From contig JALZUC010000038.1 in assembly GCA_023301765.1 (NCBI GenBank), positions 1 to 64,000 of the forward strand: a stretch of DNA of 64,000 nucleotides. The letters run 5' to 3'. This DNA is from Akkermansiaceae bacterium (GTDB lineage: Bacteria; Verrucomicrobiota; Verrucomicrobiia; Verrucomicrobiales; Akkermansiaceae). The stretch's first letter is position 1. Each line of letters opens with the position of its first letter. Made by a program: the position numbers and the translations under genes. The notes below the pieces were generated by a model, which had not been told where the DNA came from, made no database searches, and saw only the letters and a list, made by a program, of their open reading frames with translations. This document shows positions 36,389-45,388 of the stretch, piece after piece.

Positions 36389-37498
36389 TTAAGTAAATGA
36401 TTTCAAAGCAGCTATAACAGCGTCCTGCTGAACTCTTTCAAGCTCTGGGTATATGGGGATACTAAGAACTTCACCTGCTAACTGGTCAGTCGTGTCTAAT
36501 ACCGTCCGTTGAGTCTCTTTGAGATGCGCAAAGCACTCCTGCTGATGCATAGGCACTGGGTAGTAGATCTCACACCCTATCCCCTCGGCCATAAGGTGAT
36601 TTTTAAGATCATCACGACGGCCGCCTTGGACTCTAAGAGTAAACTGGTTCCAGATGTGTTCGTAGCCATCTTGTTCAATAGGTAAAATGATACCCTGAAG
36701 ATCTGTTAAATGCTCCTTGTAGTAGGCTGCATTTTCCTGTCGTTCGCGTGTGTAATCTGCGTAATGAGCAAATTTTACGCGTAGTAATGCTGCCTGGAGA
36801 GCATCAAGCCGGAAGTTTCCACCTACCATTTGATGGTGGTAACGTGGATGCATACCGTGATTACGCATTTTAATAGCTGTCTCAGCAAGACTGTCATTTT
36901 GAGTTACTAACAAACCACCATCACCGAGTCCTCCTAAATTCTTCGATGGAAAAAAACTATATGTGCCAAAATCTGACATTGTGCCGCAAGACCGATCACC
37001 GAATCTAGCGCCCAGTGACTGAGCGGTATCCTCTATGATTATTAATCCATGTTGTTGCGCAAAATCCTCACAGGCTGACATATCCACAGACTGCCCAAAT
37101 AAATGCACAGGCATTATCGCCTTTGTTTTTTCTGAAATACATTGCTTCGCTGAAGTGAAGTCGATGTTAAATGTATCTGGCTGGCAGTCACAGAATATCG
37201 GAGTAGCCCCTGTACGTGCAATACAGCCAGCTGTAGCAAAGAAAGTAAAGCTAGGGCATATCACTTCATCACCAGGCCCTATCCCCAGTGCCATAAGAGC
37301 TAAAAGTATAGAATCTGTCCCCGAAGAAACACCTATGGCATGTTTTACATCAAGAAATTCAGCTAATTCCGATTCAAAGGACTCAACCTCATCCCCCATG
37401 ATGAAACGGCCTGTTTCTAGAACACGATCAAAAGCTGCGCGTAGCTCCCCACTGATTGGGTGATTCTGAGCATTTACATCTAGTAATGGGACATTCAT
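36389..37498 (-). CDS. DegT/DnrJ/EryC1/StrS family sugar aminotransferase
   Basis: A 369-residue PLP enzyme that aminates nucleotide-linked keto sugars. GVSSGTDSILLALMALGIGPGDEVICPSFTF is the classical N-terminal block, IIEDTAQSLGARFG carries the PLP-contacting Asp, and the Schiff-base Lys is in SFFPSKNLGGLGDGG. RLDALQAALLRVKFAH is also conserved. Its keto-sugar donor is not evident in the window, so the amino sugar cannot be named. It begins the EPS run, 93 bp after cysN. Confidence 0.92.
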   Translation of the reverse strand: MNVPLLDVNAQNHPISGELRAAFDRVLETGRFIMGDEVESFESELAEFLDVKHAIGVSSGTDSILLALMALGIGPGDEVICPSFTFFATAGCIARTGATPIFCDCQPDTFNIDFTSAKQCISEKTKAIMPVHLFGQSVDMSACEDFAQQHGLIIIEDTAQSLGARFGDRSCGTMSDFGTYSFFPSKNLGGLGDGGLLVTQNDSLAETAIKMRNHGMHPRYHHQMVGGNFRLDALQAALLRVKFAHYADYTRERQENAAYYKEHLTDLQGIILPIEQDGYEHIWNQFTLRVQGGRRDDLKNHLMAEGIGCEIYYPVPMHQQECFAHLKETQRTVLDTTDQLAGEVLSIPIYPELERVQQDAVIAALKSFT

Positions 37499-37591
37499 AT
37501 CTCGACACTTTGTCGCCTAGCCACAAGATGGCCAGTATAACTATCGTTAATTCTACTTTAAATGCTGTAGAACAGCCGGTCCCATAGAAAA

Positions 37592-38896
37592 CTACGCAAT
37601 CATACCTGCGGCCACAGTTTCATTGGTCATCGCATCGATGAGAATGAACGAACCTGTGATCCGATTTCGTTTATAGCGGTCATAGATTAGTGGTGCAGAA
37701 GTGCGAATGCTTATACGGCCAATATCATTGAGGCGGAACTCTACATCATCTTCTACCTTGTGCAGTGTATTGATGTTAACTTTATAGTTTACGTTCTTGA
37801 TGACGGCCTTGGCCTCACGAGAGGTGTGACGAATGATATATTTACCGCTTGACTGCAAAGGCTTATCAGAGAACCAACAAATCATTGCGTCAATATCTTG
37901 TCCAACCATTGGAGGATTGTTAGATTTCACAATCATGTCTCCCCGTGAAATATCAATTTCATCCTCTAGGGTTATTGCTACAGATAGCGGGCTGTATGCC
38001 TCCTTTATTTCCTTACCGTCAGCGTGAATAGCTTTAACTTTCGTGGAAAAACCAGATGGCTGCACTGTGATATCATCACCTGGCTTAAAGACGCCACCGG
38101 CGACGCGACCAGCGTAGCCCCGGAAATCATGCCACTGGTCAGACTGTGGGCGAATCACCCACTGAACAGGGAATCTCGCTTCAACGTGATTCTCTTGATT
38201 ACCGATGTAAACTGTTTCTAAATGGTAGAGCAGTGAAGAACCTTCATACCAATCCATGTTCTCTGATTTATCAACGACATTGTCACCATTGAGGGCGCTG
38301 ATAGGAATGAAGCTAATGTCTACAACATTATCCAGACGGGAGGCAAATTCTTTATACTCAGCCACGATTTTATCATAAACCTCTTGCGAGTAGTCTACTA
38401 GGTCCATCTTATTCACGCAAACTACAATGTGCTGGATACGGAGAAGGCTAGCGATGAAAGAGTGGCGGCAAGTTTGCTCGATTACACCTTTACGAGCATC
38501 TACCAGAATGATGGCGAGGTTAGCTGTAGAAGCACCTGTGACCATGTTCCTTGTATATTGAATATGACCAGGGGTATCCGCGATGATAAACTTCCGCTTA
38601 GGAGTCGCAAAATAACGGTATGCCACGTCAATGGTAATACCCTGTTCACGCTCAGCCTTGAGACCATCGGTCAGAAGAGCTAGATTTACATTTTCATCAC
38701 CACGAGATTTACTGGACTGCTCCACGGCTTCCATCTGATCATCAAAAGTGTTTTTTGAGTCATAGAGTAGGCGTCCGATGAGAGTGGATTTACCATCATC
38801 GACGCTGCCTGCTGTAGTAAAACGCAGGAGGTCCATGTCAAGGTAGCCAGAAGTGTCTGCTGAGGAGGGGAGGTCGGTTTGTGTAGATGTAGACAT
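37592..38896 (-). CDS. cysN: Sulfate adenylyltransferase, GTPase subunit
   Basis: A 434-residue EF-Tu-like GTPase subunit that drives APS formation by CysD. G1 is GSVDDGKSTLIGRLL (near residues 31-45), G3 is DTPGH, G4 is NKMD; EREQGITIDVAYRYF is the switch I region. Beta-barrel domains follow (VQWVIRPQSDQWHDFRGYAGRV). It is somewhat shorter than the E. coli protein and lacks any fused CysC domain, consistent with the separate cysC two genes upstream. Confidence 0.96.
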   Translation of the reverse strand: MSTSTQTDLPSSADTSGYLDMDLLRFTTAGSVDDGKSTLIGRLLYDSKNTFDDQMEAVEQSSKSRGDENVNLALLTDGLKAEREQGITIDVAYRYFATPKRKFIIADTPGHIQYTRNMVTGASTANLAIILVDARKGVIEQTCRHSFIASLLRIQHIVVCVNKMDLVDYSQEVYDKIVAEYKEFASRLDNVVDISFIPISALNGDNVVDKSENMDWYEGSSLLYHLETVYIGNQENHVEARFPVQWVIRPQSDQWHDFRGYAGRVAGGVFKPGDDITVQPSGFSTKVKAIHADGKEIKEAYSPLSVAITLEDEIDISRGDMIVKSNNPPMVGQDIDAMICWFSDKPLQSSGKYIIRHTSREAKAVIKNVNYKVNINTLHKVEDDVEFRLNDIGRISIRTSAPLIYDRYKRNRITGSFILIDAMTNETVAAGMIA

Positions 38897-38940
38897 CAGA
38901 AAAATTAAATTATATTTAGATTGCTGTGATAAGTGGCGGC

Positions 38941-39846
38941 CTAGAAGTAACCTTCTTTTTTACGATCTTCCATAGCTGTCTCAGAGCGCTTATCATCTGA
39001 GCGCGTACCACGCTCTGTCTGGCGAGCCGAGGCTACTTCTTGAATAACGGCATCAATGTCCGCAGCTGGCGATTCTACTGCACCTGTGCAAGTAGCGTCT
39101 CCAATAGTCCGGAAACGAACCTCTTTCTTCTCCACAAGTTCATGCTCTTGAACGGTAACAAATTCAGTAACTGCTAGTAGAGAACCATTACGTTCAAAAA
39201 CCTCACGTTCATGTGAAAAATAAATATTAGGTAGATCTATCTCTTCCTTTTTGATGTATTGCCAAATATCCATTTCTGTCCAGTTAGAGAGTGGGAAAAC
39301 ACGGAAATGTTCGCCATGCTTCTTCCGGCCATTAAAAATATTCCAGAGTTCTGGCCGCTGATTTTTAGGGTCCCACTGGCCAAAATCATCACGGTGTGAG
39401 AAAAAGCGCTCTTTAGCCCGAGCTTTTTCTTCATCTCGTCTACCTCCACCTAATGCAGCGTCAAATTGGTGTTCCTCGATACCATCGAGTAGTGCTACTG
39501 TCTGCAGGCCGTTACGACTAGCATTTACGCCCTTTTCCTCAGTCACACGGCCTTTATCGATAGCCTCCTGAACGCTGGCTACAACGAGCCGAGCACCTAT
39601 TTTCGCCACAAACTCATCACGAAACACCATCGTTTCAGGGAAATTATGCCCAGTATCAACATGCATTAATACAAACGGAATTTTTGCCGGTGCAAATGCC
39701 TTGTATGCGAGATGCGCCATCACGATGGAATCTTTGCCCCCAGAAAAAAGCAATACTGGATTCTCAAACTGGGCCGCAGTTTCACGGAGAATAAAAATTG
39801 CCTCAGACTCGAGGTGATCAAGGTGACTTAATGCATATGAAGACAT
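38941..39846 (-). CDS. cysD: Sulfate adenylyltransferase subunit 2
   Basis: A 301-residue PP-loop ATP pyrophosphatase forming APS from sulfate and ATP. The PP-loop VLLFSGGKDSIVMAHLA and HVDTGHNFPETM are present, with GGGRRDEEKARAKERFFS and the C-terminal RFRTIGDATCTGAVES. It lies between cysC (16 bp upstream) and cysN (44 bp downstream). Confidence 0.97.
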   Translation of the reverse strand: MSSYALSHLDHLESEAIFILRETAAQFENPVLLFSGGKDSIVMAHLAYKAFAPAKIPFVLMHVDTGHNFPETMVFRDEFVAKIGARLVVASVQEAIDKGRVTEEKGVNASRNGLQTVALLDGIEEHQFDAALGGGRRDEEKARAKERFFSHRDDFGQWDPKNQRPELWNIFNGRKKHGEHFRVFPLSNWTEMDIWQYIKKEEIDLPNIYFSHEREVFERNGSLLAVTEFVTVQEHELVEKKEVRFRTIGDATCTGAVESPAADIDAVIQEVASARQTERGTRSDDKRSETAMEDRKKEGYF

Positions 39847-39862
39847 AATATAAAATGATGGT

Positions 39863-40474
39863 TTAATTGCTCACACGAGTGATTCTGGGAGCTAGTTCAG
39901 CGAGAAGGTTAGCTATGCAGACTTCGAGAGAGTTTTGTTCTGTATCGAGAGTAATATCTGCATCAACAGGCTCTTCGAACGAGGACGACTTTCCAGTAAA
40001 ATTGTTAATTTTACCAGCTTCAAATTTATTATAAAGCCCTTTAACGTCGCGTTGACGGCATGTTTCAAATGAAGCCTTCACATAGATTTCTATAAAGTCT
40101 TCATTTCCAATGATTTCACGTGCCTGCTTACGAAAGGCCTCCTGTGGCGTGATGACTGATACAATGACGATAGCGCCAGTGCGCATGAGAGATTTTGCCA
40201 TTTCTGCTACGCGGCGGACATTTTCACAACGATCCTCATCAGAAAACCCTAAATTACTATTCAGACCACTGCGTAAGTTATCCCCATCTAGCATGATAAC
40301 AAAGCGCCTCGAGTCATGTAAACTCCGCTCAAGGGCATTAGCTATCGTTGACTTCCCTGAGCCAGAAAGACCATACAGCCAGAGCACCACTCCACGCTGA
40401 TCAAGCAAAGACTCCTTTTCAGTTCGAGGAACTTGCCGTTGAAATTCTGGATAAATATTTGTTGCTTCTGCCAT
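39863..40474 (-). CDS. cysC: Adenylylsulfate kinase
   Basis: A 203-residue kinase (from the chosen start MAEATNIYPEF at 40474) making PAPS from APS. Walker A is LYGLSGSGKSTIANALE, LDGDNLRSGLNSNLGFSDEDRCENVRR is the APS-binding block, and FIEIYVKASFETCRQRDVKGLY the lid region. The 25 extra codons upstream in the same frame do not resemble the family and cross a hairpin-rich leader. PAPS could serve assimilation or sulfation of the polymer; no sulfotransferase or PAPS reductase is in the window. Confidence 0.96.
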   Translation of the reverse strand: MAEATNIYPEFQRQVPRTEKESLLDQRGVVLWLYGLSGSGKSTIANALERSLHDSRRFVIMLDGDNLRSGLNSNLGFSDEDRCENVRRVAEMAKSLMRTGAIVIVSVITPQEAFRKQAREIIGNEDFIEIYVKASFETCRQRDVKGLYNKFEAGKINNFTGKSSSFEEPVDADITLDTEQNSLEVCIANLLAELAPRITRVSN

Positions 40475-40523
40475 TACTGTGGATTCACTAATCTTGATTT
40501 TATACGCTACCGCCCTTGGTCGA

Positions 40524-40543
40524 TTAGTTTTTTTATAAACTAA
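40524..40543. repeat. AT-rich hairpin in the cysC leader
   Basis: TTAGTTT (40524-40530) and AAACTAA (40537-40543) form a 7-bp stem with a 6-nt loop, 49 bp upstream of the chosen cysC start. It follows the larger structured element in the direction of cysC transcription and could act with it. Confidence 0.45.
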
Positions 40544-40550
40544 AACCACA

Positions 40551-40625
40551 CAGTGCTCGTATCATCTGTCTCGCCATAGTGAATACATTCACTGATGACT
40601 GCATAGAACAGACCATAGAGCACTG
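40551..40625 (-). promoter_or_regulatory. Long nested hairpin between sufD and cysC
   Basis: Nested inverted repeats span 75 nt: CAGTGCTC (40551-40558) with GAGCACTG (40618-40625), extended by TAT/ATA across a one-base bulge; TCTGT with ACAGA inside; and an inner AGTGAAT/ATTCACT stem with a 2-nt tip. About 23 base pairs in total, so unlikely to be chance. It lies where the cysCDN 5' leader would be. No T tract follows at the right distance, and I cannot match it to a known riboswitch class. Confidence 0.5.
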
Positions 40626-40692
40626 CATGTGTTCAATAAAAAATGAACAATTTAATTTTTATGAAATATCTAATTCAGCTTGTAAAAACCCC

Positions 40693-41910
40693 TTAAACCG
40701 TAGCGAACTTACGCTCAATGGCCTCTAGGACAATTGTCTCCAGCTTTTCATTACGTAATCTTTCTACCACATCAGTGGAAAATCCATTAGCGATCAAACG
40801 GCGCGCTAGCTGTGGTGTTATGCCCCTGGCGCATAGATAGTAAATTTCTTCATCGCTGATACTTGCTGAAGTACTCCCGTGAGAGCACTTCACTTGATCC
40901 GCATTAATTTCCAGTCCAGGCATGGAGTTTGCTTCAGTAGTATCTTCCATTAGGAGATTTCGGCACGTCTGGTAAGCATCTGTGTAGTGAGCTCCCTCAT
41001 CTACTAAAATCAAGCCAGAGAAAACGGTTTTACTCGTTCCGTAGAGAGTATTTTTATAAAGCAGATCACTATTTGTATGGGGTGATGCGTGATGTTGGTA
41101 TGTTCTTTGGTCATACTGCTGAGTGCCCGCGGGAATAGAGCATGAGAGCATGTCTGAGTGCGCCCCTTCGCCAGCCATTTTACTAACTGATTCATTACGG
41201 GCCCACTGAGCACCGGTATTAGCGATAAATGCCGTGGCGTGTGCATCACGGCCAACGTTAGTAGCATTTACCTGAATCATACGGCTATTCGTATTAAGCT
41301 CCTGAACAGCACAGTATGTCAGCTTAGAGCCTTCACCTGCGATAAGATCATTTACTGCTATGCAGAGTCCAGCATCATCCTCATTGGATGAAGAAAAACG
41401 ATCCACCACACTCACTTTAGCGTTCTTACCAGTAATGATGAGTGTGTGGGGGAAGATTGCCTCATTAGAACCAGTCAGTATATGGCTTACTTCGATAGGT
41501 TCTTCTACTTCTACACTGTCTGGCACGTAGACAAAAATTCCATTCTTAGTTTTTGCTTTATGAAGTGCTGTGAACTTTGCCGAACCCAGGCGAGCATCAC
41601 TTTTCATGAAATGCTCATGAACTAAGTCACCATGTGATTGTAATGCCTCAGCTAAAGGTAAGCAAATAACACCATCTGGAAGTGATGGGATCTGAAACTT
41701 GACCTCACTTGCCCCACCTTCAGTAAAGGCTGAAAAATCGAGTTGTTTGAGATTTCCAAAACGCCACACCTCATCACCACGTGAAGGCATAGGGAGTGAT
41801 TGAAAGTCTGCCCAAGCCTGTTGTTGCAGATCTGAGAACCATTTGGGAGATTCACTAGGCGTCTGTGGCGCAGACTCTAGGATACTTGATTGCGCGATTA
41901 TCGTGCTCAT
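40693..41910 (-). CDS. sufD: Fe-S cluster assembly protein SufD
   Basis: A 405-residue SufD-type scaffold subunit. The conserved beta-helix and C-terminal block CSHGSTSASISDEEIYYLCARGI (SufBD family signature) are present, along with NANTGAQWARNES-like and LLYKNTLYGTSKTVFSGLI segments. It pairs with SufB and SufC in the cluster-building complex. It is the last gene of fur-sufC-sufB-sufD; no sufS or sufU lies nearby. Confidence 0.95.
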   Translation of the reverse strand: MSTIIAQSSILESAPQTPSESPKWFSDLQQQAWADFQSLPMPSRGDEVWRFGNLKQLDFSAFTEGGASEVKFQIPSLPDGVICLPLAEALQSHGDLVHEHFMKSDARLGSAKFTALHKAKTKNGIFVYVPDSVEVEEPIEVSHILTGSNEAIFPHTLIITGKNAKVSVVDRFSSSNEDDAGLCIAVNDLIAGEGSKLTYCAVQELNTNSRMIQVNATNVGRDAHATAFIANTGAQWARNESVSKMAGEGAHSDMLSCSIPAGTQQYDQRTYQHHASPHTNSDLLYKNTLYGTSKTVFSGLILVDEGAHYTDAYQTCRNLLMEDTTEANSMPGLEINADQVKCSHGSTSASISDEEIYYLCARGITPQLARRLIANGFSTDVVERLRNEKLETIVLEAIERKFATV

Positions 41911-41958
41911 TAAAAAAAATATAAGTTGTTACTAATGTTAGATTAGAATCAGGGCGAA

Positions 41959-43392
41959 CTAGCCTACGCTACCTTCCATCTCAAGTTCGATGAGACGCTT
42001 CAGCTCTACGCTATACTCCATAGGGAATTCACTTACTAGATCGTTGATAAATCCATTCACTGCAAGAGACATGGCGGCGGCCTCAGAGATACCACGCTGC
42101 TGCATGTAAAAGAGCATTTCTTCACTCACTTGCGAGACGCTCGCCTCGTGCTGGGTGACGTGCTGATTTCCTCTAACAGTAATAGCAGGGTAAGTATCTG
42201 TCTTACTGGTAGCATTGATCATCAGAGCATCACACTCGGTATTATTCTTACAGCCTTTGAGATGCTTAGGAATGTGAACTTGTCCGCGATAAGTGGCACG
42301 ACCTTCTCCTACGGAGATCGACTTTGAGACAACGTTAGATGTGGTATCATCTGCAGCATGAATCATCTTAGCACCTGTGTCCTGATGCTGACCACTGTTT
42401 GCAAGCGCGATGGAAATTACCTCACCACGTGCGCGTTTACCCTTCATTACCACACCGGGGTATTTCATTGTTAAACGAGATCCGATGTTACAATCAATCC
42501 AGCGCACCTCAGCATCTTCGTGAGCAAGGCCACGCTTAGTTACGAGGTTAAAGACATTAGAGCTCCAGTTCTGCACTGTAACGTACTGAATCTTAGCGCC
42601 CTTCATAGCTACTAGCTCAACTACCGCTGAGTGTAGCGTAGCAGTCTCAAACTTAGGTGCTGTGCAGCCCTCCATATACATAACTTCAGAGCCTTCATCT
42701 GCGATGATCAACGTTCTTTCAAACTGACCGAAGTTCTCAGAGTTAATTCTGAAATACGCCTGTAGTGGGTGCTTCACCTTTAGCCCTTTAGGGATGTAGA
42801 TAAATGAACCACCGGAGAAAACAGCACTGTTGAGAGCTGAAAATTTATTATCTCCTGTAGGGATCACCTTACCAAACCATGGACGGAAAACTTCCTCATG
42901 CTCCTTAAGACCCTCTGTGGAGTTTACAAAGATGACACCATCTTTTTCCAGCTCTTCCTTAACGTTAGAGTAGGCTGCCTCAGAGTCATACTGAGCTTCC
43001 ACACCAGCTAGAAAAGCACGCTCCTGCTCAGGCACACCAAGACGCTCAAAGGTCTCTAATACTTCTGGAGGAACTTCATCCCAGCTGCGCTTTGGCTTCT
43101 GACCATCAGAGAGGTAGTAGCGGATTTTATCAAAATCGATATTCTCCAGATCCTCAGTCGCCCAATGTGTAGGCATTGGCTTATCAAGGAATGTATCTAG
43201 ACCTTTGTGACGGAAGGCACGCACCCAGTCAGGGTCGCTCTTCACATCACTAATATAGTCAACGGTGGCTTTGGTCAGACCAACACCAGCGTCATACTTG
43301 TGGTTTTCAGGAAAACTGAAGTCCCCCTTACTGCGATCAATATCGATCGCTGTTTGAGTTTCTCTATCAACGGTGGCGGTATCTGAGCTCAT
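41959..43392 (-). CDS. sufB: Fe-S cluster assembly protein SufB
   Basis: A 477-residue SufB. It starts with an acidic leader, then [52 protein letters not shown], and [21 protein letters not shown] are characteristic, and the C-terminal region has [21 protein letters not shown]. The conserved Cys in EGCTAP and in NTECD are candidates for cluster handling. It is 25 bp downstream of sufC. Confidence 0.97.
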   Translation of the reverse strand: MSSDTATVDRETQTAIDIDRSKGDFSFPENHKYDAGVGLTKATVDYISDVKSDPDWVRAFRHKGLDTFLDKPMPTHWATEDLENIDFDKIRYYLSDGQKPKRSWDEVPPEVLETFERLGVPEQERAFLAGVEAQYDSEAAYSNVKEELEKDGVIFVNSTEGLKEHEEVFRPWFGKVIPTGDNKFSALNSAVFSGGSFIYIPKGLKVKHPLQAYFRINSENFGQFERTLIIADEGSEVMYMEGCTAPKFETATLHSAVVELVAMKGAKIQYVTVQNWSSNVFNLVTKRGLAHEDAEVRWIDCNIGSRLTMKYPGVVMKGKRARGEVISIALANSGQHQDTGAKMIHAADDTTSNVVSKSISVGEGRATYRGQVHIPKHLKGCKNNTECDALMINATSKTDTYPAITVRGNQHVTQHEASVSQVSEEMLFYMQQRGISEAAAMSLAVNGFINDLVSEFPMEYSVELKRLIELEMEGSVG

Positions 43393-43417
43393 CTTATAAA
43401 TTGGTTAAATAGTTTAG

Positions 43418-44173
43418 TTAGGCATTAGCTAGTTCACCTTCTTTAAGAAAGTCGTAGCCGCTTTCTTCAAGCTCAAGTGCTAGGCTCTTATCACCAGATT
43501 TGACAATTTGACCATCGCTCATGACGTGCACATGATCAGGCTGGATGTAATCAAGTAGGCGCTGGTAGTGGGTGATAATGAGGAAACCTCGGTCAGGAGA
43601 ACGCATAGCATTCACACCTTTAGCCACAATCTTCAGAGCATCGATATCCAAGCCGGAATCAGTCTCGTCTAGAATACAATATTTAGGATCAAGCATCATC
43701 ATCTGAAGGATCTCGTTACGCTTCTTTTCTCCACCAGAGAAGCCTTCGTTAACTGCACGCGCAGTGAACTTACGGTCCATCTCTAGTACATCCATCTTGG
43801 AGTAGAGGTTCTTATAGTAGGCTACCGCATCTAGCTCTTCACCTTTAGGTAGTCTTGCCTGTAGGGCAGCACGGATAAAGTTAGCATTGGATACTCCCGG
43901 CACTTCTGCTGGGTATTGGAAAGCAAGGAAGATACCATCACGGCTACGCTCATCCACGTCTTTTTCTAGGATTTCTTCACCATCGAGGGTTACGGAGCCA
44001 GAGGTAACTTCATAGTCGTCGTGACCAGAAATCACCTTTGAAAGAGTTGATTTTCCTGAACCGTTAGGCCCCATGATAGCGTGAATTTCACCCTTTGGAA
44101 TTTCTAGATTAACACCTTTAAGAATAGGTGTTTCTTCAATGCTTGCGTGCAGGTCTTTGATGACGAGGCTCAT
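43418..44173 (-). CDS. sufC: Fe-S cluster assembly ATPase SufC
   Basis: A 251-residue ABC-type ATPase that energises the SufBCD complex. Walker [15 protein letters not shown] (near residues 35-48), Q-loop [12 protein letters not shown], signature [11 protein letters not shown], Walker [13 protein letters not shown] and switch His [11 protein letters not shown] are all present. The gene lies 63 bp downstream of the Fur-type regulator and opens the suf block. Confidence 0.97.
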   Translation of the reverse strand: MSLVIKDLHASIEETPILKGVNLEIPKGEIHAIMGPNGSGKSTLSKVISGHDDYEVTSGSVTLDGEEILEKDVDERSRDGIFLAFQYPAEVPGVSNANFIRAALQARLPKGEELDAVAYYKNLYSKMDVLEMDRKFTARAVNEGFSGGEKKRNEILQMMMLDPKYCILDETDSGLDIDALKIVAKGVNAMRSPDRGFLIITHYQRLLDYIQPDHVHVMSDGQIVKSGDKSLALELEESGYDFLKEGELANA

Positions 44174-44236
44174 ATATTTAGTTGTTAGTTTTAAGTAGTG
44201 TGATTTTTATTCAAAAGTAGACTCCATGAGTCTTGT

Positions 44237-44656
44237 TTATTGGGATACTGTACCCCGTAAAGTTATCTCTAAATTATCTATTTGAGCTCCCTCTGGGAGA
44301 TCGAGGAGATCTGAAAGAGACGCACCTTTTTTCAAGGGGACATCAATAATCTCGCCAGTTATCTCATCATGAAAGTGACCATGCTCTGATAGATTAGGGC
44401 AATAACGAGATGATTCCCGCTCAAAGTTCACTTGCCTTACAGCGCCATGCTTTACTAATGCCTCTAGACAATTGTAAACTGTGGCTAGCGAAATACTTGG
44501 CATGTTTTGCTTGGCACGCTCAAATACTTCTCCCGCGCTGGGGTGATCACGATAGTCCATAAGAACCCGGTAAACTTCAGCGCGCTGACGAGTCATCCTA
44601 AGGCCTTGTACCTTGGGATGCTTTGTAATGCCTTCTGCTGTGACTTGGTTCTTCAT
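44237..44656 (-). CDS. Fur/PerR family transcriptional regulator lacking CxxC motifs
   Basis: A 139-residue Fur-type repressor. The winged-helix DNA-binding domain reads GLRMTRQRAEVYRVLMDYRDHPSAGEVF and SLATVYNCLEALVKHGAVRQV. The dimerisation domain is shorter than usual: HGHFHDEITGEIIDV stands where family members have HHDH followed by a CxxC zinc site, and neither CxxC pair is present. Regulatory metal binding may rest on the His residues and Asp/Glu. A perfect PerR-type box lies 70 bp upstream of its start, and it is followed by sufCBD, so autoregulation and control of Fe-S assembly are likely. Confidence 0.9.
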   Translation of the reverse strand: MKNQVTAEGITKHPKVQGLRMTRQRAEVYRVLMDYRDHPSAGEVFERAKQNMPSISLATVYNCLEALVKHGAVRQVNFERESSRYCPNLSEHGHFHDEITGEIIDVPLKKGASLSDLLDLPEGAQIDNLEITLRGTVSQ

Positions 44657-44726
44657 AGATTAAACCTAAGATCCTTAGGCACCGACGAAGAATTTAGAAT
44701 AGATTCATCTAGAGGCAAGCACATTA

Positions 44727-44741
44727 TTAGAATAATTCTAA
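44727..44741. promoter_or_regulatory. PerR/Fur-type operator upstream of fur-suf
   Basis: TTAGAATAATTCTAA is a perfect 7-1-7 inverted repeat that matches the PerR box consensus TTATAATNATTATAA at 13 of 15 positions. An additional ATTCTAAT half-site abuts it (to 44748). It sits 71-85 bp upstream of the regulator start, in a region that must contain the promoter. Candidate -35/-10 pairs exist both inside and just downstream of the box, so I cannot fix the promoter. Confidence 0.75.
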
Positions 44742-44757
44742 TTCTAATCACTGTAAA

Positions 44758-45348
44758 CTATGCCCAGAAACATATGGCGCATACCAGCACTGCTACCCCA
44801 TAGCTCAAACCTGCAAAAGTCAGCGCACGGTATCTACTATCTTTCTTCAGGGCCCAAGTGATAGCATCTCGCATAGTAAATGGCATACCGATCCAGAAAA
44901 GAGCATTGAAAATCATCACATACACATAAATGGGAACCAGTAACCTACTCACCGGAGCCTCAAGATAAGCTGCATAGAGGAGGGGTGCCGCCATCATAAG
45001 TACTAAAAGGCCCAGTCCACGCACAGTGAGAAACTCCTTCACATGCACAATCATTCCATACGCTGCGATAGGGACGATAAGACGGATCAGATTCTTGTAT
45101 TTATTAAACTCACCCAGATCCATCTGCAAACTACTTATGACGCCAAGTTTATCAGGTGCTACCAGTAGCCAGAACCATAGCATACCAGCACCTATAAGCC
45201 ACGGCCCAAGAGCACGATTACGTGGGAGTTTACGGAGAAAATCTTTACTCTCTTCTGGTTTTAAAAGCATCCATACATGCAGCCCTATGAGCCAAGCTGC
45301 GAGCACGTAGCCAGCTACATTCAGGGGTATTTTCTCGTATGGGTGCAT
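44758..45348 (-). CDS. Polytopic membrane protein, function unknown
   Basis: A 196-residue protein with about six hydrophobic segments (GYVLAAWLIGLHVWMLL, GPWLIGAGMLWFWLLVA, LIRLIVPIAAYGMIVHV, LGLLVLMMAAPLLYAAYL, VYVMIFNALFWIGM, FAGLSYGVAVLVCAICFWA). The start MHPYEKIPL at 45348 is chosen because the upstream 37 codons of open frame are Ser/Pro-rich and overlap the miaB end. No family recognised. It is codirectional with miaB, 40 bp away. Confidence 0.7.
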   Translation of the reverse strand: MHPYEKIPLNVAGYVLAAWLIGLHVWMLLKPEESKDFLRKLPRNRALGPWLIGAGMLWFWLLVAPDKLGVISSLQMDLGEFNKYKNLIRLIVPIAAYGMIVHVKEFLTVRGLGLLVLMMAAPLLYAAYLEAPVSRLLVPIYVYVMIFNALFWIGMPFTMRDAITWALKKDSRYRALTFAGLSYGVAVLVCAICFWA

Positions 45349-45388
45349 GTGAGACGGATGGTATGGAGAATTACTTAGGTGAAAAGGA

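Noticed and set aside
36389-37498. DegT aminotransferase as the missing 2-aminoethylphosphonate transaminase
   Set aside because: It belongs to the nucleotide-sugar class (fold type I, DegT), lies 16 kb from pepM and is far from AEP transaminases. The adjacent reductase explains the pathway without it.
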